Counted from the first letter of the stretch, positions 25,362 through 34,546 are shown. The stretch: DNA of 64,000 nt from Candidatus Poribacteria bacterium (GCA_958295815.1 OY282374.1:4926682-4990681); one strand, 5' to 3'. Program-made: numbers and translations. The notes: generated by a model from the sequence alone, not told the origin.

Positions 25362-26800
25362 TCGTCGGTTTCTTGTTTGTAAGCGTCTAATTTGCGGTGC
25401 AGTGTTCGGACCCCGATGTCAAGAATTTTCGCTGCCTCTGTTTTATTTCCGCCTGTCTCCGTGAGGGTTTTCTGGATAGCCACCCGTTCAATTTCTGCCA
25501 TCGTCATGCCGACTCTGCCAATGACTTCCTCATCAAGCAGCGACGGGGATTGACCTATCACTTTCGCTAATTCTTGTGATCCCACCGATGGAATGATCGG
25601 TCCTTTTGAAGGTTGACCTGCGAGTGTCGCTAAATTTCCGTCCTGACCACGCTCCTCAAGTACTTGGGCAATAGCTGAAAGCACTTCCAGTGTTTTTCTG
25701 AGGATAGCGGCTGCGTCATCAGACTCACTGATCTGCATCCAACTGGTATCATCGTCAGGGATTAGGAAGGGGACATCATCATTTGAAGTGGCAGTTGGAT
25801 CAAGCGATCGGATCGCAGAAAAAATAAGTCCCAGAATTGTTTTGTAAATCGCTATATTTTCCGTTGTAATTGCGTTAGAGGATGGATCTACAACCTGTAA
25901 GGATGTCCCTGTTTGATCAAGCAGTTCAGTCTCGCCAGCGGATTCCGTGTTCACGATCTGCGTAGGTGCGAGTTGCGTGCCTGAAACTTGAACAGGGAGC
26001 GCGGCAATTTGTTCAAATTCCGGATCTATTGGAAAATCTTTAAGTTGGAGTTCATCGGTTGTCGCTACGATGATAGCAGACTCAATAGCATTCCTGAGTT
26101 GCCGAACGTTCCCTTCCCAGTCTGCGTTTTTGAGATAATTGAGTGCATCAGGTGTTATGCCGGTAATTGTTTTTCCATGCAGGTCACTCAATTCGGAGAT
26201 GAACGCAGAAACGAAGAGCGGGATATCCTCGCGTCGGTTACGTAGTGGTGGGATTTGGATACGAAAGAGGTTCAGCCGATAATAGAGATCTTGTCGAAAT
26301 CTTTTCTCTTTAACCGATTTTGCAAGGTTGATATTTGTGGCAGCGATAATTCGGACATCGACTTTAATATTTTTTTCGCCACCGAGGCGCGTGAATTCTT
26401 GGTTCTCTAAGACGCGCAGAAACTTCACTTGCACTTCGGGGGACATTTCGCCTATTTCATCGAGGAAGAGTGTCCCGCCGTCTGCTTGCTCAAATACACC
26501 GCGTCGCTGGCTCGTCGCTCCGGTAAAAGCACCTCTTTCATGTCCGAAAAGTTCGCTTTGAAGCAGGTCTTGGTAAAACGAGCCACAGTTAACTGCTTTG
26601 AAGGCTCGATTTCTACGAGGGCTATTTTCGTGTATAGCCTCGGCGATGACATCTTTGCCGACACCGGTTTCGCCTGTGATGAGGACAGTGGCTTTTGTAG
26701 GTGCGACCTGCTCGACTTGGCGCAAGACGACCTGCATCGGTGCGGATTCACCGATAATGCGTCTTGAATTATCGCCGATAACGAGCTTGGGGAGATCCAT
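25358..26800 (-). CDS. Sigma54-dependent transcriptional activator without receiver domain
   Basis: 480 aa. The AAA+ domain starts almost at the N-terminus: GETGVGKD Walker A, the GAFTGA sigma54-contact loop inside GHERGAFTGAT, LFLDEIGEM Walker B, and RQDLYYRLN / WEGNVRQLRN. There is no response-regulator or GAF domain before it, as in PspF-type activators. A long low-complexity linker (about 280-425) leads to a Fis-type helix-turn-helix (AIQKTLTETGGNKTEAAKILDIGVRTLHRKL). ATG 26800 with GAAGGG about 9 nt upstream is chosen over the longer frame from 26944, which overlaps the preceding gene. With no sensor domain it may be regulated by a partner, plausibly one of the two upstream YaaA/DUF6884-like proteins. 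Confidence 0.9.
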   Translation of the reverse strand: MDLPKLVIGDNSRRIIGESAPMQVVLRQVEQVAPTKATVLITGETGVGKDVIAEAIHENSPRRNRAFKAVNCGSFYQDLLQSELFGHERGAFTGATSQRRGVFEQADGGTLFLDEIGEMSPEVQVKFLRVLENQEFTRLGGEKNIKVDVRIIAATNINLAKSVKEKRFRQDLYYRLNLFRIQIPPLRNRREDIPLFVSAFISELSDLHGKTITGITPDALNYLKNADWEGNVRQLRNAIESAIIVATTDELQLKDFPIDPEFEQIAALPVQVSGTQLAPTQIVNTESAGETELLDQTGTSLQVVDPSSNAITTENIAIYKTILGLIFSAIRSLDPTATSNDDVPFLIPDDDTSWMQISESDDAAAILRKTLEVLSAIAQVLEERGQDGNLATLAGQPSKGPIIPSVGSQELAKVIGQSPSLLDEEVIGRVGMTMAEIERVAIQKTLTETGGNKTEAAKILDIGVRTLHRKLDAYKQETDE

Positions 26801-26834
26801 CTTTTTTGCCCTTCTACAACATCCAAAGTTGTTT

Positions 26835-27527
26835 TCATCTGTTAGCCAGTACAACGTCAAGAATCCGTTGTGGATTCCGTCTAATCTCTTCAAAAACCTG
26901 TAATCCTTTACGACACACAGCAGCACATAGCCGTTCAAACACAAGTCCCTTCAGAGTCGTATTCGTGGTGTGAAGTTTGTGCCTCAAAGACGGTCCTGTC
27001 GGAACGAAGTGGGTATTCGGTAAATCAGGAATTAGTTTACGGAAACCTGTACCAATCAGGAAAACTTGGGTAATGGTATCTGGCACCTCGAAAGGGAGTT
27101 GTAGTGCCCGAACGTATTTTTCACCTAATAAAAAGAGAACGAGGTGATAATCCGTGATTAAAGTTTCTACCCGTTCATGGAGTTGAAGGCTATTGCTACG
27201 TGCTATAAGTTCTTTCGTTTTCAGATCTGTGAATGTAACATTGTAAGGAACTATAGTATCGCATTCATTCAGCAATCCGTATCCGGCAGAGATAATGTGT
27301 AAATCAACAGTTGCCTCTTTATAGCATGTCCGAAGCCGTTCAAGTCCTGCTTTCAGATGCTGATGCTGCTGTCCGGTGTACATATCGGTAGCAGAGGTCG
27401 CATAAGACTTAAGTTCGGCAGATCGCGCCGCGAGTCGCTCAGATGACAAGAAATCCTCTGGCTGGAGTTGGTTATCCGTTTTATATTTTTTTCGACTCGT
27501 GCAAGAGGTGATAACCAATATCTTCAC
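26835..27527 (-). CDS. YaaA/DUF6884-like protein B (paralogue of 27532-28287)
   Basis: 230 aa, GTG start at 27527 with AAGG about 9 nt upstream, and only 4 nt after the preceding gene's stop. Motifs: ILVITSCTSRKK at the N-terminus, DMYTGQQHQHLKAGLERL, LHIISAGYGLLNECDTIVPYNVTF, and LFLLGEKYVRAL. The SCT..K, YTG, SAGYGL and PY pattern is that of the YaaA/DUF6884-type fold, some members of which are associated with DNA damage protection or DNA modification. The C-terminal about 50 residues (TLKGLVFERLCAAVCRKGLQVFEEI) match the paralogue. Exact biochemistry unknown. Confidence 0.6.
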   Translation of the reverse strand: MKILVITSCTSRKKYKTDNQLQPEDFLSSERLAARSAELKSYATSATDMYTGQQHQHLKAGLERLRTCYKEATVDLHIISAGYGLLNECDTIVPYNVTFTDLKTKELIARSNSLQLHERVETLITDYHLVLFLLGEKYVRALQLPFEVPDTITQVFLIGTGFRKLIPDLPNTHFVPTGPSLRHKLHTTNTTLKGLVFERLCAAVCRKGLQVFEEIRRNPQRILDVVLANR

Positions 27528-27531
27528 GGAA

Positions 27532-28287
27532 CTAAGCCTTGGTTCCTTGATTTTGGATTATTTCAAGTAGCTGCTGAGGGTCTTGTTTGACTTGCTCAAA
27601 GAGATGAAAGCCTTGGCTACACGCGGCTTCACACAATCGTCTCAGAACAACTCCTTTTAGTGCCCAATTCGTGGCACGGATGGCTTTTCCTAACTTGCTC
27701 CCTGTTTCAACCACGTGGACATTGGATAAACTCTCATCAACTGCGCGCCTATGGCTCGGTGCGAGTAGGAAAATGATGGTTGCTGCCCGTTCCATCCCAA
27801 AAACGCGTTGGAGTGATATGATATCGTCCTGCCTCAACAGCGAAAAAACGAGGTCATAATCTTCGATTAAAGTTGCCATGGCTTCGGGAACACCCGTCTC
27901 GCCATATTCTAAAACCTCAAGGTCGTGAAGTGGAGCAATATCAAAGGGAACGATGGTGTCGTTCTCGCTAACAGGTGTCTTTTTTCCATCAACGCGACAC
28001 GCATACCACGGAAAATACAAATCGAGCGTTGTCTCGCCATACTGTTCGTCCTCCCGAATTTGTTTTAATCCTTCGCGTAACTGCGTATGCAAGGGACCGG
28101 TGAACATCTCTCCGGCGGGGGCGCTGTAGTCTCTATCCTCATGGTACCAACCCTCTGTATTGTAGCCACGCAGCTCTTTTAATCGCCACTGTAGGCGTTC
28201 ATCCGAATTACAGTCTTCATGCCGGAGGAAGTTAGCGGGTTGATGTTTTTGCCGTGTTGTGTAAGAACTTAAGATTAATATTCTCAT
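27532..28287 (-). CDS. YaaA/DUF6884-like protein A (paralogue of 26835-27527)
   Basis: 251 aa, first gene of the four-gene unit, ATG 28287. It aligns with protein B at ILILSSYTTRQKH, EMFTGPLHTQLREGLKQI, NDTIVPFDI, LVFSLLRQDDIISLQ and the C-terminal ALKGVVLRRLCEAACSQGFHLFEQV. The Cys of the SCT motif is Tyr here (SSYTT), and SAGYGL is replaced by FPWYACRV, so protein A has lost the signature residues kept in B. This suggests one catalytic and one degenerate partner, possibly a heterodimer. It begins 92 nt downstream of the secF stop; that gap holds a nested inverted repeat. Confidence 0.55.
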   Translation of the reverse strand: MRILILSSYTTRQKHQPANFLRHEDCNSDERLQWRLKELRGYNTEGWYHEDRDYSAPAGEMFTGPLHTQLREGLKQIREDEQYGETTLDLYFPWYACRVDGKKTPVSENDTIVPFDIAPLHDLEVLEYGETGVPEAMATLIEDYDLVFSLLRQDDIISLQRVFGMERAATIIFLLAPSHRRAVDESLSNVHVVETGSKLGKAIRATNWALKGVVLRRLCEAACSQGFHLFEQVKQDPQQLLEIIQNQGTKA

Positions 28288-28299
28288 ATGGTATGCTGT

Positions 28300-28376
28300 C
28301 GGTTATCGGTGTCAGTGAAGAGGTATTTTGTAATACCTTAAGTCTCTTTGCTGACGGCTGTCCACTGATAGCCGAT
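28300..28376. repeat. Nested inverted repeat between secF and the four-gene cassette
   Basis: The centre is a perfect hairpin GGTATT-TTGT-AATACC, flanked by imperfect arms CAGTGAAGAG / CTCTTTGCTG and outer arms GTTATCGG...CAGTG / CACTGATAGCCGATAAC. Similar GTTATC/CTGA-rich repeats occur at about 31585-31640 and 53175-53252. It could terminate secF transcription and separate it from the cassette. Confidence 0.5.
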
Positions 28377-28378
28377 AA

Positions 28379-29542
28379 CTACGAAGCTGGTTGCTGTCCG
28401 CGATTCCAGAGATATAAAATCGGACTGGCGATGAAGATTGAAGAGTAGGTTCCTACTAATACACCGACGATAAGGGCTAAGGCGAATGTGTTGATCTCCT
28501 CTCCTGAAGTGGTGATGAGGAAAATAACCATAACAACAAACAGGGTCGTCAAAGATGTAATAACGGTTCGACTGAGCGATTGGTTGATGCTTCGGTTTAG
28601 GACTGTAACGTAGTCGGTGCCGCGTAAAGATTGCGAGTTTTCCCGAATCCGGTCAAATACAACAATCGTGTCGTTGAGTGAATATCCTATAATTGTTAGG
28701 AAGGCTGCCACGGTCGGTAGATTAATCTCTTTCGATAGAATAGCGAAGAGACCTAAGGTAATCAGGACATCGTGGACGAGAGCAGCAACTGCCCCGATAG
28801 CGTAACGGAATTCAAAACGCCATGAGATGTAAGCTAACAAAATAATAATCGACCAGAGGACAGACCAGAGTGCCGCCCATTTGAGATCGCGTCCAACACT
28901 GGGACCGACTTCAGAGACATTAACACCACCAGCGAGTGCTTGCCAACCGTTTCCGCCCTCAAGCAAGGCATCAGTGAGAATTCTACCGACACTGGCTTGG
29001 ACCTGGATATTGGCGTTCTCACTTAAATCAATTCCAAAGGGGTTTGCGAAAGTCAATAGAATTACGCCACCCTCACTCATATTGTCAAGTGCGATAATCT
29101 CATTGCGCTGCTGCCTATTTCCATCAATGAGTTCGACGGTTTCGCCGACCTCTAATAGATGCGATTTCTCGACGGTACTACTCACCTGCAAGCTCATAGC
29201 AGATGCATCACCTGGATCTGCCATGATGGGGATATTAACCAACTGCTGCTGAAATTCTGGACGGTGTCCCATAGAGATAGACGCTTCATTTCTGCTTTCA
29301 TCTATTTGAACTTTGACACGTTCGTAACCGATCTCAGTGAGTTTGGCCTGTAGCTCGGACTCTGTGACAACTCTGTTGAACTTGGCTTGGATTTTAACGC
29401 CGCCTCGAAAGTCAATTCCGAAGCTTGGTCCTTGATGGATTACAAGAAAAACCAAGCCGATAATGATAACCACCGCCGATAAGACAAATCCAGTGCGGTG
29501 TTTGCTGATAAAGTCAACGTTTGTATTTTTAAGTAGTTCCAA
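28379..29542 (-). CDS. secF: Protein translocase subunit SecF
   Basis: 387 aa, membrane partner of SecD that uses the proton gradient to complete export through SecYEG. The N-terminal helix (FVLSAVVIIIGLVFLVIHQG) precedes the family motif FGIDFRGGVKIQ. The C-terminal half contains SEVGPSVGRDL, VLWSIIILLAYISWRFE, GYSLNDTIVVFDRIREN and RSINQSLSRTVITSLTT. The periplasmic loop is longer than in E. coli (323 aa). The start is TTG 29542 with AGGAGG 14 nt upstream; no better ATG exists. It lies 28 nt after secD in the usual DF order. Confidence 0.95.
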   Translation of the reverse strand: MELLKNTNVDFISKHRTGFVLSAVVIIIGLVFLVIHQGPSFGIDFRGGVKIQAKFNRVVTESELQAKLTEIGYERVKVQIDESRNEASISMGHRPEFQQQLVNIPIMADPGDASAMSLQVSSTVEKSHLLEVGETVELIDGNRQQRNEIIALDNMSEGGVILLTFANPFGIDLSENANIQVQASVGRILTDALLEGGNGWQALAGGVNVSEVGPSVGRDLKWAALWSVLWSIIILLAYISWRFEFRYAIGAVAALVHDVLITLGLFAILSKEINLPTVAAFLTIIGYSLNDTIVVFDRIRENSQSLRGTDYVTVLNRSINQSLSRTVITSLTTLFVVMVIFLITTSGEEINTFALALIVGVLVGTYSSIFIASPILYLWNRGQQPAS

Positions 29543-29570
29543 ATCTTTACCTATTGCCTCCTGCTATAAT

Positions 29571-31517
29571 CTAAATGCTGAGTTTTTGCACATCTCTGTT
29601 TCCGATTGTCAAACCGTATATCTCGCGTGTGACGACAATCGCTGTGAACAGACTCGCGAGGATACCGATACCGAGCGTTACGGCAAACCCTTTAATCGGA
29701 CCCGTGCCAAAATGATAGAGGACAAGTGCCGTAAAGAAGGTCGTAAGATTGGCATCTATAATCGTTATAAACGCCCGTTGATAGCCACTCTCAATAGCCG
29801 ACCAGACGGTTTTACCGGTTCGTAACTCTTCGCGAATCCGCTCAAAGATGAGCACATTCGCGTCAACAGCCATACCGATCGTCAGTACAAGTCCAGCGAT
29901 ACCGGGGAGCGTCAACGCCGCGCCAAATCCTGCCAACGCGCCGAGAATGATGAGCATATTAAAAACGAGCGCAGTAATAGCAATTATTCCAGACAGACGG
30001 TAGTAGATCATCATGAAAATCAGGACACCACCTAAACCGATAAGAGCGGCTTTAACGCCATCCTCAATAGATTCTTGTCCGAGCGTGGGACCGACGGTTC
30101 GTTCCTCTGCGATCTGAACACCGACAGGAAACGCGCCTGCCTTGAGGATATTGGAAAGGTAACTCGCTTCCTCATAGGTGAAGTTCCCTTGAATAATTGC
30201 GTTTCCGACAATCTGGTCTTGGATAACTGGGGCGGATTGGACTCTTCCGTCGAGGAGGATTGCTAAGTGTTCACCGATATGGTCGCCGGTGACTTCAGCA
30301 AACTTGCGTCTACCGATAGAATCAAAACTCATCGAAACGACAATGTCAAAATTAGTTCTCCCTGTGGAGGGTCCAGCATCGTTAATCCGGTCGCCGCTCA
30401 GGAGTACAGGACTTTCCAAAACGTACCAGTTGCCGGTCTCGTAATGGTATCGGACTTCGCTATCTTCGGGTATATTGTCAGGTGGTGGCGTATCGGCAGT
30501 GCCGCTCCATAAACTGCCACCGGTAGGTGATTTTCTAACGAGTTTAAACTCGAGCCTACCCATTGTCTTTACGATTTGGAGAGGTTTCGATGAATCTTTG
30601 GCACCTGGCAGTTCAACAATGATTCGCGGGTGATTTGCCTCCCGTCGGATAGAGGGTTCCGAAACACCGAAGGCGTCAACGCGATTTCGGAGGACAATGA
30701 GCACCTGCTCAATTGCTTGTTCAGAATATTTCTGTATGCCAGCCCCGCTGAGTTTTAACTGATATGTGGATTGTGTTTCTGTTTCGGCTTGCACCTGTGC
30801 GTCTTCAAAAAATTCGATCTCGTTGAGGAGGCCTTCTGCTTTCTTAATATAGTCTCCCTTTTGTGCAGCATCGGCTCGGAGACGAGAAGGAATACCGACA
30901 AACACGTTCAGGACATCCTGCCCACTGATCTGCTGAACGTCTCGGCATAAGACATCTTCTGTGCGAAGGCGATCGGGAATAGAGAGTGCGTGCTCTCGGA
31001 GCAGTTCCCTCTTTGAAGTTTCCAAATCCACCTCAAGTACGAGGTGTACGCCGCCCTTGAGGTCCAATCCGAGTTTCAACCGACTATCAGGTATGAGTCG
31101 TCGGAGAGTTCCAGGAAGACTTCCGTATAGGTGTACGTTGTCAAGTGTTGCGCGTGGGTTTTGAAGTGCTTTCTCTGAGATAAGCCTGACATAGAATTCG
31201 CGTGCTTCAGTAGTATCGAATTGATAATCAATCGTCTCCTCAAGTCCGAGTTTTCTTAAGTGGACTCGGAAGACATCCTGAAGTTCAAAGGTCGCGTCCT
31301 GAAAATTGATTCCTTCGGGGTATTCGACTTCTGCGAGGTTTACTTTAAAAGCATTATCTTCGCTGACTTCAAAAGGCGGGAGCTTTTCTTGCATCCAAAG
31401 GGGTAGGTTTCCGTACAACGGATTGTAGAACCTATCCGGTGTAGGGATGAGGTATAGGGCAGAAAATATCAAGACCCCGAGGATTAAAACAATTTTCCAG
31501 ATACTAAATCTGTACAT
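29571..31517 (-). CDS. secD: Protein translocase subunit SecD
   Basis: 648 aa. N-terminal helix IVLILGVLIFSALYLIPTPD, then the family motif LKLGLDLKGGVHLVLEVD. A large periplasmic region includes VDAFGVSEPSIRREANHPRIIVELPGA. The C-terminal membrane bundle carries NILKAGAFPVGV, TVGPTLGQESI, GMAVDANVLIFERIREELR and ANLTTFFTALVLY. Together with SecF it drives late steps of Sec export. ATG 31517 has TAGGAGT 9 nt upstream. secD-secF form a two-gene unit. Confidence 0.96.
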   Translation of the reverse strand: MYRFSIWKIVLILGVLIFSALYLIPTPDRFYNPLYGNLPLWMQEKLPPFEVSEDNAFKVNLAEVEYPEGINFQDATFELQDVFRVHLRKLGLEETIDYQFDTTEAREFYVRLISEKALQNPRATLDNVHLYGSLPGTLRRLIPDSRLKLGLDLKGGVHLVLEVDLETSKRELLREHALSIPDRLRTEDVLCRDVQQISGQDVLNVFVGIPSRLRADAAQKGDYIKKAEGLLNEIEFFEDAQVQAETETQSTYQLKLSGAGIQKYSEQAIEQVLIVLRNRVDAFGVSEPSIRREANHPRIIVELPGAKDSSKPLQIVKTMGRLEFKLVRKSPTGGSLWSGTADTPPPDNIPEDSEVRYHYETGNWYVLESPVLLSGDRINDAGPSTGRTNFDIVVSMSFDSIGRRKFAEVTGDHIGEHLAILLDGRVQSAPVIQDQIVGNAIIQGNFTYEEASYLSNILKAGAFPVGVQIAEERTVGPTLGQESIEDGVKAALIGLGGVLIFMMIYYRLSGIIAITALVFNMLIILGALAGFGAALTLPGIAGLVLTIGMAVDANVLIFERIREELRTGKTVWSAIESGYQRAFITIIDANLTTFFTALVLYHFGTGPIKGFAVTLGIGILASLFTAIVVTREIYGLTIGNRDVQKLSI

Positions 31518-31649
31518 CCAATTTTACTCCTAAGACATTAGAATAGTTTCAATTATCGGCTTTAATGGTTGTCAAATTATTGGTTATCGTTTCAGAGAGA
31601 CCTCTTGCCATTGATAACTATCCTCTGAAAACTGACAGCCACTTCGAAC

Positions 31650-31721
31650 GCGCCTGGGAGGAATCGAACCCCCGACACGAGGCTTAGGAAGCCCCTGCTC
31701 TATCCCCTGAGCTACAGGCGC
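31650..31721 (-). tRNA. tRNA-Arg (anticodon CCT)
   Basis: Read on the minus strand, the 72-nt sequence folds into a full cloverleaf. The 7-bp acceptor stem is perfect (GCGCCTG / CAGGCGC), the D-arm is GCTC...GAGC, and the anticodon arm is GGGGC-TTCCTAA-GCCTC with CCT at positions 34-36. The T-arm is GGGGG-TTCGATT-CCTCC. It reads AGG arginine codons; CCA is not encoded. A short translated frame across this site (31584-31766) is an artefact of the tRNA. Confidence 0.95.
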
Positions 31722-31768
31722 AAGCGACCAATGTAAAGCAAAGACAAATTTTGCCGCGTCTGGCAAAT

Positions 31769-32284
31769 TTAATATTTAATGAGCGAAAAAATATCGTGGT
31801 TTGGTATCTTTTCTCTGCCATTGAGTTCGGTCAACTCAATTAGAAGAGCAATACCAACGATGTGTCCTTCCAATTTTTCAATAAGTTCGACTGATGCGGC
31901 GAGAGTCCCGCCAGTTGCTAAAAGATCGTCACATATTAGCACTTTACTGTGTTTGGGAAAGGCATCCCGATGAATCACCACCGTATCATGACCGTATTCA
32001 AGATCATACGTGGCTTCGTGTGTATGATAGGGTAATTTACCCTTTTTTCGGATAGGGACAAAAGCGGCACCGAGCCGATAAGCGAGTGCAGAAGCAAAAA
32101 TGAAGCCGCGGGCATCGATTCCAGCAATAACATCAATTGCTTCATGTTTATAACGGAGTGAGAACTCGTCAACTACCCTATGAAAAGCGGTTGGATTTCC
32201 TAATAATGGTGTGATGTCTTTAAATAAGATGCCTGGTTTTGGAAAATCGGGTATCTCTCGAATAAACCGCGAAAAATCCTGCAT
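31769..32284 (-). CDS. apt: Adenine phosphoribosyltransferase
   Basis: 171 aa. Salvages adenine with PRPP to give AMP. Motifs: FPKPGILFKDITPLL near the N-terminus, VIAGIDARGFIFASALAYRLG, FVPIRKKGKLPY, and the PRPP-binding VLICDDLLATGGT (about 122-134). The length is typical. Its ATG overlaps the stop of the upstream dehydrogenase (TAATG), so the two are translationally coupled although functionally unrelated. Confidence 0.95.
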   Translation of the reverse strand: MQDFSRFIREIPDFPKPGILFKDITPLLGNPTAFHRVVDEFSLRYKHEAIDVIAGIDARGFIFASALAYRLGAAFVPIRKKGKLPYHTHEATYDLEYGHDTVVIHRDAFPKHSKVLICDDLLATGGTLAASVELIEKLEGHIVGIALLIELTELNGREKIPNHDIFSLIKY

Positions 32285-33342
32285 TACGTCCTATTCTCCT
32301 CCTGATGTGGGTGTATCATAATCTTCATTCCTTTTCGGGATTCCATTGCCTCAAATGCCTTATCAATCTCAACGAGCGGGAAGTGGTGTGTGATGAGCGG
32401 TTTAACACGCACTAACCCTTTTTCAAGGAGTCGAACTGCCAATTCATGGTGGCGAGGCACACATCCGTGTGAACCTGTGACGAAACATTCCTTATAGTGA
32501 ATAATATTTGAGAGAATACTCATGGGCCGCATGGTTTTCGGCAATCCGCCAAATAGATTAACATATCCTCGGTGTGCGACCATTTCAACAGCCTGTTCAT
32601 GCGCCTCAACAGAACCACATGTTGTAACGACGATATCGGGTCCTTCGCCGCCTGTTTCTTCTTTGCATCTCTCAACGACATCTTCCTCTTCCGAAGCGAT
32701 GTAAGCATCAGCCTCGTAGAACTTTGCGATCTCCATCCGGAGTTTGCTCCGTTGCACACCGATGACTTTCGTGGCACCCATAACCCGCGCGAGGTCAATC
32801 ATCATACATCCGATGGGTCCGAGACCGATGATAACGACCGTTTTTCCGAGGGACATGTTAACGAGTTCAAGCCCGTTAATGGCGCATGCGAGGGGTTCAG
32901 CGAGGGCAGCCTCATCAAAGCTGAGGGTCGAATCGAAGGGTGTAACGGGTCCTTCATCTAAAACGAGGCGAGGCAGTTTCATATACTGTGCGAAAGCACC
33001 GGGGATTTGGTAACCGATGGCGTAGTTGATGTCGCAGTTGTTTCCGAGACCGTCTCGGCACCAATGACACTGTCCGCAGGGAACATCAGCACCGATTGAC
33101 ACTCGGTCGCCTTCTTTGACGCGCGTTACGTTTTTGCCAGTTTTAACGATGACCCCGGAATTTTCGTGTCCAATAATGGTGGGAGGTTTGACTCTTGGAT
33201 TGCCGTGATGGAGAATGCGAACATCAGAGCCACATATACTGACAGCTTCAATACGCATTAAAGCGGCATCATCGTCAATTTCGGGTTCAGGTACATCTTT
33301 CACGCTTAAATTGTCAAGACTTTCAAGTATAGCGGCTTTCAT
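32284..33342 (-). CDS. Zinc-dependent medium-chain alcohol dehydrogenase (polyol or threonine dehydrogenase-like)
   Basis: 352 aa. Catalytic-zinc residues C37 (SICGSD) and H59-E60 (GHENSG), a structural-zinc lobe C-x2-C-x2-C-x7-C (CGQCHWCRDGLGNNC), and a Rossmann motif IIGLGPIGCMM are all visible. The family oxidises secondary alcohols, polyols or threonine with NAD(P). The substrate cannot be read from sequence. ATG 33342 has AAGGG 6 nt upstream. It is followed by apt and preceded by a second dehydrogenase of the same family. Confidence 0.88.
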   Translation of the reverse strand: MKAAILESLDNLSVKDVPEPEIDDDAALMRIEAVSICGSDVRILHHGNPRVKPPTIIGHENSGVIVKTGKNVTRVKEGDRVSIGADVPCGQCHWCRDGLGNNCDINYAIGYQIPGAFAQYMKLPRLVLDEGPVTPFDSTLSFDEAALAEPLACAINGLELVNMSLGKTVVIIGLGPIGCMMIDLARVMGATKVIGVQRSKLRMEIAKFYEADAYIASEEEDVVERCKEETGGEGPDIVVTTCGSVEAHEQAVEMVAHRGYVNLFGGLPKTMRPMSILSNIIHYKECFVTGSHGCVPRHHELAVRLLEKGLVRVKPLITHHFPLVEIDKAFEAMESRKGMKIMIHPHQEENRT

Positions 33343-33405
33343 AGTTACCCTTCTAATGGTAGTAGATACACTCTGTGTGTTGTGATCTTCAGCACTTCAG
33401 CGGAA

Positions 33406-34458
33406 TTACGGAGATGGCTGAATCAAAACCTTTGCGTAAAATTCACGCTTGTCTCGCATTTTATGTAACATGTCAGCACTATCTGCCAACGGAACTTTGT
33501 GTGTTATTAAGGGCATGAGCGTTAACATACCAGAGGCTATCGCTTGGAGTACGGTACGCCAGTCATCGTCATTGCCAGCGGCACTATAATCGGAATTCCA
33601 GGTTCCGTAGATAGACGCCTCGCGCCGCATGAGTTGCGAGATTAGAGATGCGGGCAGCGTTACATCTGCATCAGGATTACCGAGGAAAACGACACTACCG
33701 CCGCGTCCGACACTACCAAGGGCATTGCGATAAGTAGTGGGCACCCCCGCTGCTTCGATACAGACATGTGCGCCCTTTCCGTTCGTCCGTGCGTTTACAA
33801 CTTCAATCGGATCTTCAGTTGAACTATTGTAGATACTGTCAAAACCGATTCGCTTCGCCAGTTCCAACTTCTCAGCAACGATATCAAAGAGCAGTACCTC
33901 CGCTGCGCCCATTATTCTTGCCCATTGCGCTGTCATTAATCCGATGGGTCCGGCACCGAAGATGGCAACTGCCTTTCCAGCAAGCGGTGTTTGAACTCGA
34001 CGGAGTGCGTGTAGTGCGACTGCTGCGGGTTCTGTCATCGCCGCTTCTTCGAGCGTCACGCCATTCGGAACGGGGATTAAATTTTGCTTTGGTGCGACGA
34101 CACATTCAGCGAAAGCACCGTCACTCCGTGAACCGAGATAATCGTAGTCATGGCACTGGACATATTTTCCTTGTTCGCACGCCGAACACTTACCACACCA
34201 GAGCAGCGGAAAGACGACAACAGCATCTCCTGGTGCAAACTCGTTAACTCCGGGACCGCATGCGTCAACAATACCAGCGAATTCATGCCCGCAGACCGTC
34301 GGAAAACTATAGGTGCCTTTGACGAAAATTCTCGGAATATCGGAACCGCAGACGCCACAAAAACCGATTCGGACGCGGACCTCTCCTTCAGTGAGATGTG
34401 GTACTGGAATCTGCTCTAATCGTAAATCGCCAATTCCGTGAAGAACAAGTGCTTCCAT
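33406..34458 (-). CDS. Zinc-dependent medium-chain alcohol dehydrogenase (galactitol-1-phosphate dehydrogenase-like)
   Basis: 350 aa. C37 (GVCGSD), H58-E59 (CGHEFAG), structural Cys lobe CGKCSACEQGKYVQC, and Rossmann motif IFGAGPIGLMT. Overall flavour (FPTVCGHEFAGIV, DYDYLGSRSDGAFAEYV-like) resembles sugar-alcohol phosphate dehydrogenases. It is a distant paralogue of the neighbour at 32284. It lies between rpe and that gene on the same strand, consistent with a sugar or polyol pathway feeding pentose phosphates. Confidence 0.86.
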   Translation of the reverse strand: MEALVLHGIGDLRLEQIPVPHLTEGEVRVRIGFCGVCGSDIPRIFVKGTYSFPTVCGHEFAGIVDACGPGVNEFAPGDAVVVFPLLWCGKCSACEQGKYVQCHDYDYLGSRSDGAFAECVVAPKQNLIPVPNGVTLEEAAMTEPAAVALHALRRVQTPLAGKAVAIFGAGPIGLMTAQWARIMGAAEVLLFDIVAEKLELAKRIGFDSIYNSSTEDPIEVVNARTNGKGAHVCIEAAGVPTTYRNALGSVGRGGSVVFLGNPDADVTLPASLISQLMRREASIYGTWNSDYSAAGNDDDWRTVLQAIASGMLTLMPLITHKVPLADSADMLHKMRDKREFYAKVLIQPSP

Positions 34459-34546
34459 TCTTTATAACTATTAAATCTGGGTGCCGCTCCATTACATTAA
34501 GCGGCGGTCTCTGTCTGTTGCGGCACACGGCGTGTGCCTACTACTT

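Noticed and set aside
31584..31766. 60-residue frame on the minus strand
   Set aside because: It runs through the complete tRNA-Arg gene; the peptide is an artefact.
32284..34458. Two zinc dehydrogenases as a recent tandem duplication
   Set aside because: They differ throughout, including lobe and cofactor motifs; they are distant members of one family.
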